Part shown: piece after piece, positions 10,632-18,416 of the stretch
How positions within the stretch are numbered: position 1 is the first letter of the stretch
Layout: every line of letters starts with the position of its first letter
NCBI GenBank assembly: GCA_001970855.1
Contig: LSSN01004779.1
Coordinates: 1-20,309 of the forward strand
DNA length: 20,309 nt
Direction: 5' to 3'
DNA from: Smittium culicis
Lineage: Eukaryota > Kickxellomycota > Harpellomycetes > Harpellales > Legeriomycetaceae
Notes under the pieces: model-generated
What the model was told of the DNA's origin: nothing
The model's database searches: none
Seen by the model: the letters and a program-made list of their open reading frames with translations, nothing else
Program-made: the position numbers and the translations under genes

Positions 10632-11933
10632 ATGAGCACTTATCAAGAGCCCACCAGGAAGATCCTAGAGTTTTCTGATATGAACAGATGGGACAATAGT
10701 CAGGCCAAACACGAATTGCTGAGTTTCATCAGGCAGCTCAACGAGAGCGTTATGGGCAAGAAAGTGCCTGTCGAAGATAAAAGTTCTACCGCTTCCATCG
10801 ATCAAGTACGGTCATTTCACTCACTTAACATTCCCCCCCTCCTCCCATTTTATTTATTTATTTGTCATAAATATCTACTTTGAAATTTAAAAAAAAAAGA
10901 ATATAGCTAGTATTTGCGATTTGCTCGATACGCTTGATTCGTGGATAAGCGAGATTCCGCCAATTACTGATTCAGGGCAGAGGTATGGCAACAAGAGCTT
11001 TCGAGTATGGTTTTCACGGCTTGAAGAGGTAAAATTAACAATAAATTCTAATTCAAATCCAAATCCAAATAAAGTGTTTGGCAAATTAAAGCATTTACGA
11101 ATATATTTAAAAAATTAACTGATTTGATTGGGGTGTGTGTGTGAATAAAAGATGTCCGAAATGCTGATTTCGAAAATGATAGAGCAGTCGGGAAGGCGAG
11201 AAGTTGTGCAAGCAAGCGGAGGCAATGACGGGATTATCAAGGAGCTGGCAGCGTATCTAACGGATTCGTTTGGGAACAAGGTGCGGATCGATTACGGCAG
11301 CGGCCACGAGCTATGCTTTATGGTCCTGCTGCTCGCGCTGTCGAAAGTGGGCATGTTCAGCGGGGAGCAAGCGGCGAGTCTGGTGCTCTTGGTTTTCAAC
11401 AAGTACCTGCGGCTGGTGCGCAAAATCCAGACGGTGTACCGGCTGGAACCCGCAGGCAGCCACGGCGTATGGGGACTCGATGACTACCAGTTCTTGCCGT
11501 ACTATTTCGGCAGCTCGCAGCTTGTTGGTTTGGAAGCCAGCCTGCCAGCAAACTCAATCGATCCGCTGTATGTCAACCAGCATAAATCTGAAAACCTGTA
11601 CATGGCAGCGATTGATTTTATAAACAAAGTAATTGATTTTTTATTTTCGAATAAAAAAAAAAAAAAAAATGAAAGCAAGAAAGGTATTTATGAAATAACA
11701 TTTAATTTTTTTTTTGTTTGTATTTTATTGTGTAGACAAAAACAGGACCGTTCTTTGAGCATTCGTCGCAGCTGTACCAGATATCAGGACTTCCTAACTG
11801 GAAAAAGGTGAATTCAGGGCTGCTGAAGATGTATGCAGCAGAGGTTCTCAACAAGTTCCCGGTGGTGCAGCATTTGAAGTTTGGCACGCTTTTCTTGTTC
11901 GAACCTTATAATATGCCCTCCAAAATGAAGTAA
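10632..11933 (+). CDS. PTPA: Serine/threonine phosphatase 2A activator (PTPA/Rrd family)
   Basis: Proposed exons are 10632-10805, 10900-11028, 11152-11628 and 11736-11933, giving 325 residues, the normal size for the family. PTPA is a peptidyl-prolyl cis/trans isomerase that activates PP2A-type catalytic subunits and helps phosphatase assembly. Diagnostic stretches are LLDTLDSWISEIPP (about 66-79), YGNKSFRVWFSRLEE (about 87-101), RIDYGSGHE (146-154), EPAGSHGVWGLDDYQFLPY (200-218), KTGPFFEHS (262-270) and NSGLLKMYAAEVLNKFPVVQH near the end. Introns 2 and 3 are firm. Intron 1 is not: the good donor GTACGG at 10806 keeps frame only with an AAG acceptor at 10897-10899, while the nearer TAG at 10904-10906 shifts the frame. 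An alternative pairing is donor GTCATT at 10811 with acceptor CTAG ending at 10910. Exon 3 is clearly richer in G+C than the introns, and its other frame is open by chance. Which paralogue (Rrd1 or Rrd2) it corresponds to cannot be told. Confidence 0.92.
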
Positions 11934-11973
11934 CTCTGGCTACTTGAGCTGAAAACTATTGGGACTAAACATA

Positions 11974-12012
11974 GGGATAAATCCCCTCTTTTTTCTTTTT
12001 TTTTTTTTTTTT
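11974..12012 (+). terminator. Probable PTPA 3' end region: small palindrome then T tract
   Basis: GGGAT-AA-ATCCC (11974-11985) lies 40 nt after the PTPA stop and runs into a T-dominated tract of more than 20 nt. Fungal 3' ends are usually T/A-rich, so this is a plausible termination region. No canonical AATAAA was seen close by, though GATAAAT overlaps the palindrome. Confidence 0.3.
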
Positions 12013-12050
12013 ATTGGAGGGGTTAGTGGGCAGACTAAGGGGTTGGGTAA

Positions 12051-12080
12051 TGTTGGCGTTGTATCGCTACACTGCCAACA
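12051..12080 (+). repeat. 7-bp inverted repeat with 16-nt loop
   Basis: TGTTGGC at 12051-12057 pairs perfectly with GCCAACA at 12074-12080. Five of the fourteen stem bases pairs are G:C on either side, unusual in this AT-rich spacer. It lies about 120 nt after the PTPA stop and could be a 3' UTR or downstream hairpin. It may also be chance. Confidence 0.4.
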
Positions 12081-12410
12081 ATATGCGTATATGTTTTATT
12101 TTTAGTAACTATTACGATTTACGGGCCAGATCAGCTGATTTTTTAATTTTTTGAACTTTTTTTTAATTTTGCTGTAATTGTTATTGCGAGTTTATGGCGT
12201 GATAAAACTCAATATACGGCTGATAAATAAATTTTATAACTGAAAATTATGCTTTTGCGGGTCTCTTATCGAATCATAAACTATTTATTCGTTTATTTAC
12301 TTATTTGCTTGTTTATATGACGGGAATTTGAGTCATTAATCTGGGTTGTATTTATGGGTCCTACATGTTTTCAAATCAGTAAATGTATTTTGGGAAATAA
12401 TATGTTCTGC

Positions 12411-12429
12411 ATTCATTCATTCATTCATT
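12411..12429. repeat. ATTC tetranucleotide microsatellite
   Basis: Nearly five ATTC units in tandem. This is simple sequence in the spacer. Confidence 0.8.
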
Positions 12430-13308
12430 AGTTTTTGTATGGAAATTAAAATGAGTAGCCTTAAAACGCATTGCTGTCGCACAAAACAGGATCGCAAATC
12501 TTACCCATATCTAATAAACTGGATACTTGAGCAAAGTCAGCCGATTTATACATGAAACACTTGAGATCTTCAAAGCTGAGCTTTTTTTACTCTGATCGTA
12601 AAATTGGTGACAAGGACAGTCAGCCCAGCCCAAATTAAAAAGTCTAGCTTTATCAGATAAGCGGAGAGCCTGTGAGAGCTTTTTTTTTTTTTTTGCAGTA
12701 AGATAAGATCAGTAAATGCAGATCTAGGGGAGGGAGGGAACACTTCAAAAGTGATACAGCCATTTGTATCCATACTACTAAAATTTCTCTTTCGAGTATT
12801 TATTTTCTTCCAATTTGTCGCCGATTATTAATTCGCGTTTAATCATGATCGCAGAAATAGTAAGTTAAAAAATAAGGGGTGGTATTAACGACTCGTTTTA
12901 TCTTTTTTTTTTTTTACAAGTCTTGAAAATTTTCTAATGGATCAATAAAACCAAATAGAAATATTGGTATGGAAAATTTCACTAATTTGGAAATTCGTTT
13001 ATGCGTCCAATAGCTCCATTGGAAATCTGAAATATATGTGATTATAGGCCGAAAATTGATAAAGTGATTGGATAATCAGCTACTAAATATTTATACTTTC
13101 AATAATTGGATATAATGACTAATTCTTTGTGATTACTGTTCTGAGGCATGTAATGCGATTGTTTAATCTGTTAGAGCTCTTTAATAATCTCAATTTTTAA
13201 TCACAAGTTATAGATTTCTACACTTACAACATCTCGCTGTATAAATCCAGTAGCTAAAGCGTTTAAAGTCAAGCAACTTAAATAAAGCTCTAATAAAGTC
13301 GATTCGAA

Positions 13309-13316
13309 TATAAATA
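13309..13316 (+). promoter_or_regulatory. TATA-like box of the D-amino-acid oxidase gene
   Basis: TATAAATA lies 83 bp before the ATG at 13399. It is the same octamer as before PTPA. AT-rich background limits the weight of this call. Confidence 0.35.
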
Positions 13317-13398
13317 CTTATAGTTCTTGCACGCCATCAGAATTTAATCTTTGTAAAATATTAATAGATAGACCCGTTTATAAGAAGCAACTAATCAG

Positions 13399-14619
13399 AT
13401 GTCAAGCCAATACAGCAGCGGGAAACAGTTGGTGGTCGTAGCAGGCGCAGGCGTGGTTGGCCTATCCACCGCTCTTGTTATGCAGCAGTCTGGACTGTAC
13501 CAAGTGGTTATTGTATCAGACCACTTAGTTTCAGTCCCTGCCAGTACCGACAAGGTCATAGCAAGAATCAAGGCCAGTAACGGGTCTGAGTTTGTGTTCA
13601 GGGACCCCGCAACCATCCCCGCTCTCGAAATGGCTTCGCCCTACGCTGGCGCACACTGGCGCTCGCTCGCAACCAACTCGGACGTGCTTTTGCAGCAGTG
13701 CGAGAAGGAAACTTTCGGAAGAATATCGGCGCTCGAAAAGGATAACGTAACTTTCGATGGAAAACCGATCGTCACCAAACTCAAGGGGATGGACTACTAC
13801 ATGCAGAAGCCCTTGGAAACGCCTTGGTACTTTGATTTCGTTAGCAAACTAAAGATCCAGAAGGAAGGCCAGGACGGTGCTGACTTCCCTTCAGGCATTG
13901 AATTGGCCGTCGAGTACGATACTTTTGTCATCAACTCGCCGCTATATTGCGCCTACCTACACTCCGAGTTCATTAAAAGTGGAGGCCAATTCGTCAAGTC
14001 GAAACTATCCAAGCTCGGCGATTGCGAGACCATTGTTAGCAAGCTGAACCTGGGCAGCTCGAAACGCATCCACGCAATAATCAACTGCACGGCTCTTGGC
14101 AGCAAGCACCTGGCCGATATCAAAGACAACAATATGCACCCAGTTCGCGGCCAAGTAGTCATAGTATACGCCCCGCAAATCAAGCGAACAGTGACCAAAC
14201 TAGGCGGCCCAGCCATGCGCTACGTCATCCCAAGAGGCGACGGAACAGTTATTCTTGGCGGCACCCACCTGCCCAACAATTTCGACACCCAAATCGACAA
14301 CGACACAACCACCAGCATTCTCAACGAAACTCTTGACCTCACCCCTGAGCTCGTCCCCGGATACAAACCTTCATGCCCCAACAGCATCCCCAAATCTCAG
14401 GCTTTGCAGCTGCTCAGGAAGAACGTCCTCGCTGTCAAAGTCGGGTTCAGGCCCGGAAGAACCGGCGGCGTCAGACTCGAGAAGTCTATCATCACTGGCT
14501 CCCTATCCAACTCCAGCATCACAGTTATCCACAACTACGGCCACTCTGGGTTCGGCGTCCAGTCCAGCTGGGGTTTCGCCAACATGGCTTACCGAATGCT
14601 CATCCCTTACAAACTCTAA
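13399..14619 (+). CDS. D-amino-acid oxidase family FAD enzyme
   Basis: Intronless, 406 residues. It is an FAD-dependent oxidoreductase of the DAO family, which deaminates D-amino acids to 2-oxo acids with release of hydrogen peroxide. The dinucleotide-binding motif is GAGVVG (16-21). ASPYAGAHW (79-87) matches the FAD-contacting ASP-x-AGA-x-W motif. VRGQV (249-253), MRYVIPR with Tyr275, and ILGGT (285-289) follow. VGFRPGR carries Arg351, at the position of the substrate carboxylate arginine of known DAOs. HNYGHSGFGVQSSWG (378-392) is the C-terminal family signature. The YVIPR and QSSWG forms resemble yeast D-amino-acid oxidase more than D-aspartate oxidase, but substrate cannot be settled. The protein ends in Tyr-Lys-Leu, not a standard peroxisomal Ser-Lys-Leu type signal. 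The coding sequence is G+C-rich with many C-ending codons, more so toward its 3' end, and contrasts with its flanks. Confidence 0.93.
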   Translation: MSSQYSSGKQLVVVAGAGVVGLSTALVMQQSGLYQVVIVSDHLVSVPASTDKVIARIKASNGSEFVFRDPATIPALEMASPYAGAHWRSLATNSDVLLQQCEKETFGRISALEKDNVTFDGKPIVTKLKGMDYYMQKPLETPWYFDFVSKLKIQKEGQDGADFPSGIELAVEYDTFVINSPLYCAYLHSEFIKSGGQFVKSKLSKLGDCETIVSKLNLGSSKRIHAIINCTALGSKHLADIKDNNMHPVRGQVVIVYAPQIKRTVTKLGGPAMRYVIPRGDGTVILGGTHLPNNFDTQIDNDTTTSILNETLDLTPELVPGYKPSCPNSIPKSQALQLLRKNVLAVKVGFRPGRTGGVRLEKSIITGSLSNSSITVIHNYGHSGFGVQSSWGFANMAYRMLIPYKL

Positions 14620-14890
14620 ACCCCCCCTCCCCCTACCTTATAGTTATCCCTTTCTCCAATATTACTTTATCTAATTTAATCTAGTATAACTTAACTCAAT
14701 TTGCCTTTTTTTATCCCCTTTTCGTTCATTTTTTTTCACTATATTAACTTTTCTTCTCTACCTTCTAATTTATCAGTCGATTTTATCTTTTGTCGTTACA
14801 GCTCTTAATTCCACCTTCCACTTTCTTTCCCTTTCCCACCACTTCCTTTTTAATTATTTCTGCGTTTTCTTAACCCTTTCCCAGGCAGAA
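14620..14890 (+). other. Pyrimidine-rich tract after the oxidase gene
   Basis: From the base after the stop codon, the plus strand is dominated by C and T for about 270 nt, opening with a C7-T-C5 run at 14621-14633. It is most simply the oxidase 3' UTR and termination region. Similar CT-rich sequence forms the leader of the beta-tubulin gene, so it could instead be the leader of an unseen downstream transcript. Confidence 0.5.
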
Positions 14891-17599
14891 TATCAAAAAT
14901 GGCCTTTTTCGAAAAATGTGCGATCATGTACAGCAGACCAAAAATCGTCTACCAAAATTAATTGTACATATTACTTCAACAAAATTAAGCGCCAGAAATT
15001 TTTTGAATTTTGTATTCATTATAAACTGGTACAAATAGCGGTCTAAATCGCTCAATTAAAATGACCAAATTAAAGCAAAAAAAAAAAAAATGACTGAAAG
15101 GTGTTTGGGCTTTGCATTCCAGAATACCACAAATGACTGTCAAGAAAAATATATCTTACTAGAAATTGTTCTGAGTAAAACTGGTAATAAAAAAACAAGA
15201 TATAATCTACTTATAAAATAATTGAAATACGAGCTTATTACTATGGGCCTAATTTGATTGAATCTATATCTAAAAAAATTAAATTATTACCTTCCACTTT
15301 AATATAGCATATAATTTTAATATTTGTATTTTATTTTTCAGATAAATTTATTAAAGATAATTAGCCGAATCTTTTAATTAGTACACTTAGCTAATTACTA
15401 TTTATTGAGTTAACAATGATTTTATTCGCTTTAAGGAATAAAAGTATAAGCCTTTTTGAAGAGATTAACATTACTTTAGAATTATAAATAACTACGATAA
15501 CACTAATAAAAATCATGATTAGTGTTAGGATAACGTACGCCTTTTATTAGCTATATTTATGAAATTGATTTAATTATAAAAGCACTTTGGAATGATCATT
15601 TTAACTAAAATCATAAAAATAATAATAAAAATTGTTAAAAGAAAAATAATTGAAATAAAAGTGAATGCGCGTTGCTAATCAAAAATAATTTCAATCAACA
15701 CCCATCAATAAAAAAATTAGGAAAATTTTTAAAAAAAAAATTAAAAGTACTATAATGGCTAAGAGAATATAAAAACTAATATTTAGAATGTATTATAATT
15801 AAAATGAGATAAGAGTATAAAATAAGATCTCGATAAAATTAAATTAAATTAAAATAAATTATAATAAAATAAAATAACACATTAGATATTTTTCACCATA
15901 GTGGCAGGATTATAAAAATTTCTTGATGAAAGATATTTACTTGAAAAATTATATGCTATATTTACGCAAAGAACAGAACGTGTAAAATTTTAAATACTTT
16001 AAAGAAAAAAAAACTATAGGAAGTGTCAGATTTTTGGAGACTTTGACGTTCAGAGATAGACCGTTTTTCGCCATTTCCATTGACTCAAAATATTACTAAG
16101 CATAAGAATACAAACAACAAACATAGCATTGAATATGCATACTATTGCAACTATAATATACACCATGTCGGATTTTTGGCACCTTTCCCGTTCAGAGATA
16201 TGCCGTGTTTCGACATTTCCATTGACTCAAAATATTACTAAGCAAAAAAAAATACAAGCAGCAAACACAGAATTGAATTCATTAATTACTAAAACTATAA
16301 TATACACTATATCGGATTTTAAGGTCTTTCTCGTTCATAGGTAGATTATTTTTCATCGATTCCATTGGCTAAAAAACTTCCAACGTGATGTAATTTTATT
16401 ATACATGATATTACTAAGGCTTTTTGGTGTTTTAATTGCTTTTCATGTTTTAGCTTGAAAATTTTATCAATGATAGATTGCTAGTTTAATGTATTAACAC
16501 GGATTTTAATATTAGATTTTCCCCTATTCTTTAATCTCTAGATATTTATAAATTATTGCAATTTCTTAATTAAATACACAACAAACATTAACATACTAAT
16601 ACCTAAAAAAAGATTCTATTATTTTTTAAACATCAATTAAACTAAAATATAAAAATTTTAATAAGTATATTATTTTTATGGAGATTATTTCATAAAACAT
16701 AAGTAAGTATGGGACAATATAAACTCAAGTAGTAATAAAAATGGATGATTCTTGAAGCTTTATATTAGTTATAATATGCTTAAAAATAATAATTTAACAA
16801 TAATTACATGCCTCAAATTCTTTATATGAACTTTAAACCTTTACAAATTTTGATTGTTGTTGGTGTGTAATGATATCTAGATATATCTTTTACTATGAAT
16901 AACCGCTTAAAATAATATTTATATCTAGAGTTAAATAGAATTCAAAAATATTTTTTGCAGTAATAAAAGCTCGTTAATATATCCGCTAGATTGACTAAAT
17001 GACCCTTGTATAGTGATTATCTGGTTACATTACAATTTTTTTTTAGTATAGATAATATATTCATGATAATATATTAGCACTACTTTGTGTGGATGGTGAT
17101 TTATGTATCTTGGTTAGATATTTTTATCATTAATGTTTGAGGTCAAGAATATATGATTCTTAATATCTGATCTAGTTAAAGATTAGTATTATTTCTAACG
17201 ATCATATTCTATATAATTTATTTATAGTTCTAAATAAGAACTACCTAACTCAATAAGAGATAAATTTACCTTCATTTTGAACTATAAACAATGATGGATG
17301 TGTTATTTAATTATAGTGATTATTTTTATCACCTTATTTGTTAGTATAAGGTGTAGTTAAGGCATGTCAAGGTTCTGGTAAACTTTTTATTGTTTTTTCA
17401 ACACTGTTCACATTATTGGATGAAATTTAAACAAAGCTTAAATAATAAAAACAATGATGTTAAATGCTTTTTTATTGTGCGAGAGGAGTTTATTTTTTCA
17501 TTAGCAAAAAGATTTTGGGCGGGAAAGAGTTAAATTCCATTCTGGCTGCAATTTACGTTTCCAAAAAATCAGCTTTTGCAAAATCGCCGTCTTCCTTTT
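14891..17599. other. AT-rich gene-free block with tandem repeat
   Basis: No gene is recognised in these 2.7 kb. Frames are densely interrupted. Content includes a 20-codon open frame beginning MAFFEKCAIMYSR at 14899-14961, a 10-bp perfect inverted repeat (15498-15507 with 15518-15527), AAATT/AAAAT simple repeats around 15840-15880, and the 142-nt tandem repeat at 16025-16375. None of these supports a conventional gene. Confidence 0.65.
16025..16375. repeat. Tandem repeat of about 142-144 nt, two good copies plus one decayed
   Basis: Copy 1 starts at 16025 (GTCAGATTTTTGG), copy 2 at 16167 (GTCGGATTTTTGG) and copy 3 at 16311 (ATCGGATTTT). Copies 1 and 2 differ at about 10 of the first 77 positions. 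They share a 31-nt identical core at 16072-16102 and 16214-16244 with exact 142-nt offset. Copy 3 keeps only the first part (GTTCATAG, ATTCCATTGGCTAAAA) and then diverges or is interrupted; a piece resembling ATATTACTAAG reappears near 16409. The 71-codon frame at 16129-16344 merely reads through the repeat and carries two versions of IIYT-SDF. Origin is unknown: a local satellite or remnant of a mobile element. Confidence 0.8.
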
Positions 17600-17612
17600 C
17601 TGGCCATCTCCG

Positions 17613-17896
17613 CCAATTATCTTATCTCCTCCAGGTTTACCGCCAATAGATTCTCCAGATTAGCACTCTTCTATCTGACCATATTCTGCCTCCTTTAAAA
17701 AACTGTCCAATCACTCTTCGCTTATCCTTTACTCCCTGCGGCCAATTGGGCCCGTAATTCCTGAGCTTTATTTCTCGCTGTTATTATTCACGGCTCAACT
17801 CTTCACTCATTCGCAGCAACTAAAATATTATCTACTATTGAATTCCACAGAATATAAGATAAAAAATACTCAAAGGTTGCAGAAAAAATAGCCAAT
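17613..17896 (+). promoter_or_regulatory. Cluster of five CCAAT boxes upstream of beta-tubulin
   Basis: CCAAT occurs on the plus strand at 17613, 17643, 17707, 17742 and 17892. The copy at 17742 is part of the palindrome CCAATTGG. The surrounding 17560-17780 is richer in G+C than the flanks, like the island before the 9256 gene. CCAAT is the Hap/NF-Y site. The cluster lies roughly 520-800 bp upstream of the tubulin start, and its role in that promoter is inference. Confidence 0.45.
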
Positions 17897-18060
17897 AAGA
17901 TATCCTGTCACTTTTGCCTTCTTTTTTTTATGTATATTTTGCGTTTTCTTTGTTTACATTTTATTTTTTTATTTGTAATTTTTAATTTTTAAATGCAATT
18001 TTTTTTTTATTCAGCTGAAATTTGAAATATTAAACCATAAATAAAAAAGCTTATTCCTTG

Positions 18061-18416
18061 AAAAAAAGCTCTCCCTTATTAATTTGCCCTTTATTCCTTA
18101 TCACCCAAATAATAAGTATTTTCTTATTTCGCTTTTAATTTTACTTATTCTTTTTTTTTTCATACAGAACCGATTACTTCTTATTTCACCCCCCCCCCCT
18201 TCGATCGAACTCCATCACTCCCTCCCCTCCAATTTTATAGCTAGTTCTACCGAACCACACTTCTCTCTTATCCAATACACAAGTCGAACACCTCCTGACT
18301 ACATTAGACCCCTCACCCTTCCAATTTATCGAGCCTCTTCTCCTTTTTACCTCCTCTATCCCCTACTCAACCCTTTTTCCAGCATCCTTCCGTGTCATTC
18401 TTTATCGAAATAAACA
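18061..18416 (+). promoter_or_regulatory. CT-rich proximal promoter/leader of beta-tubulin
   Basis: The plus strand is almost purely pyrimidine plus A, with few G residues, and contains an 11-nt C run at 18189-18199. CT-rich blocks before the start codon are common in strongly expressed fungal genes. No convincing TATA box is seen near the start. The frame open from 18084 to 18413 has no ATG at its start and encodes only low-complexity sequence. Confidence 0.45.

Larger units (their letters stand above)
11934..13398. other. Intergenic region between PTPA and oxidase genes
   Basis: This 1.46-kb AT-rich stretch holds the PTPA 3' region (palindromes and a long T run at 11989-12012) and the oxidase promoter. 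It also has an ATTC microsatellite at 12411-12429 and a GGGG-A-GGG-A-GGG run at 12727-12738. Two open stretches above 60 codons (12346-12555 plus, 12570-12773 minus) are low-complexity and unlike any family I know. No gene is supported. Confidence 0.6.

Noticed and set aside
11270..11623. 117-codon alternative frame inside PTPA exon 3, and similar extra frames inside the oxidase gene
   Set aside because: Chance openness in G+C-rich coding sequence; products are Cys/Arg- or Pro/Ser-biased and unlike known proteins.
12346..12773. Two short frames between PTPA and the oxidase gene (plus 12346-12555, minus 12570-12773)
   Set aside because: Unrecognisable products, homopolymer-derived lysines, and no splice or neighbour support.
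15498..15527. 10-bp perfect inverted repeat with a 10-nt loop
   Set aside because: In AT-rich DNA a few such hairpins are expected by chance in 20 kb; no neighbouring gene or element gives it meaning.
16129..16344. 71-codon frame with internally repeated IIYT-SDF peptide
   Set aside because: The repetition comes from the 142-nt DNA tandem repeat; the frame covers only part of it and has no homologue known to me.
17464..17649. 61-codon plus-strand frame starting with ATG
   Set aside because: No recognisable family, no neighbour support, and it overlaps the CCAAT cluster; length is near chance expectation in a locally G+C-richer stretch.
18084..18413. 109-codon frame ending just before the beta-tubulin ATG
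   Set aside because: No ATG at its start, and it translates the CT-rich leader with an 11-nt C run into low-complexity Pro/Ser/Leu sequence.
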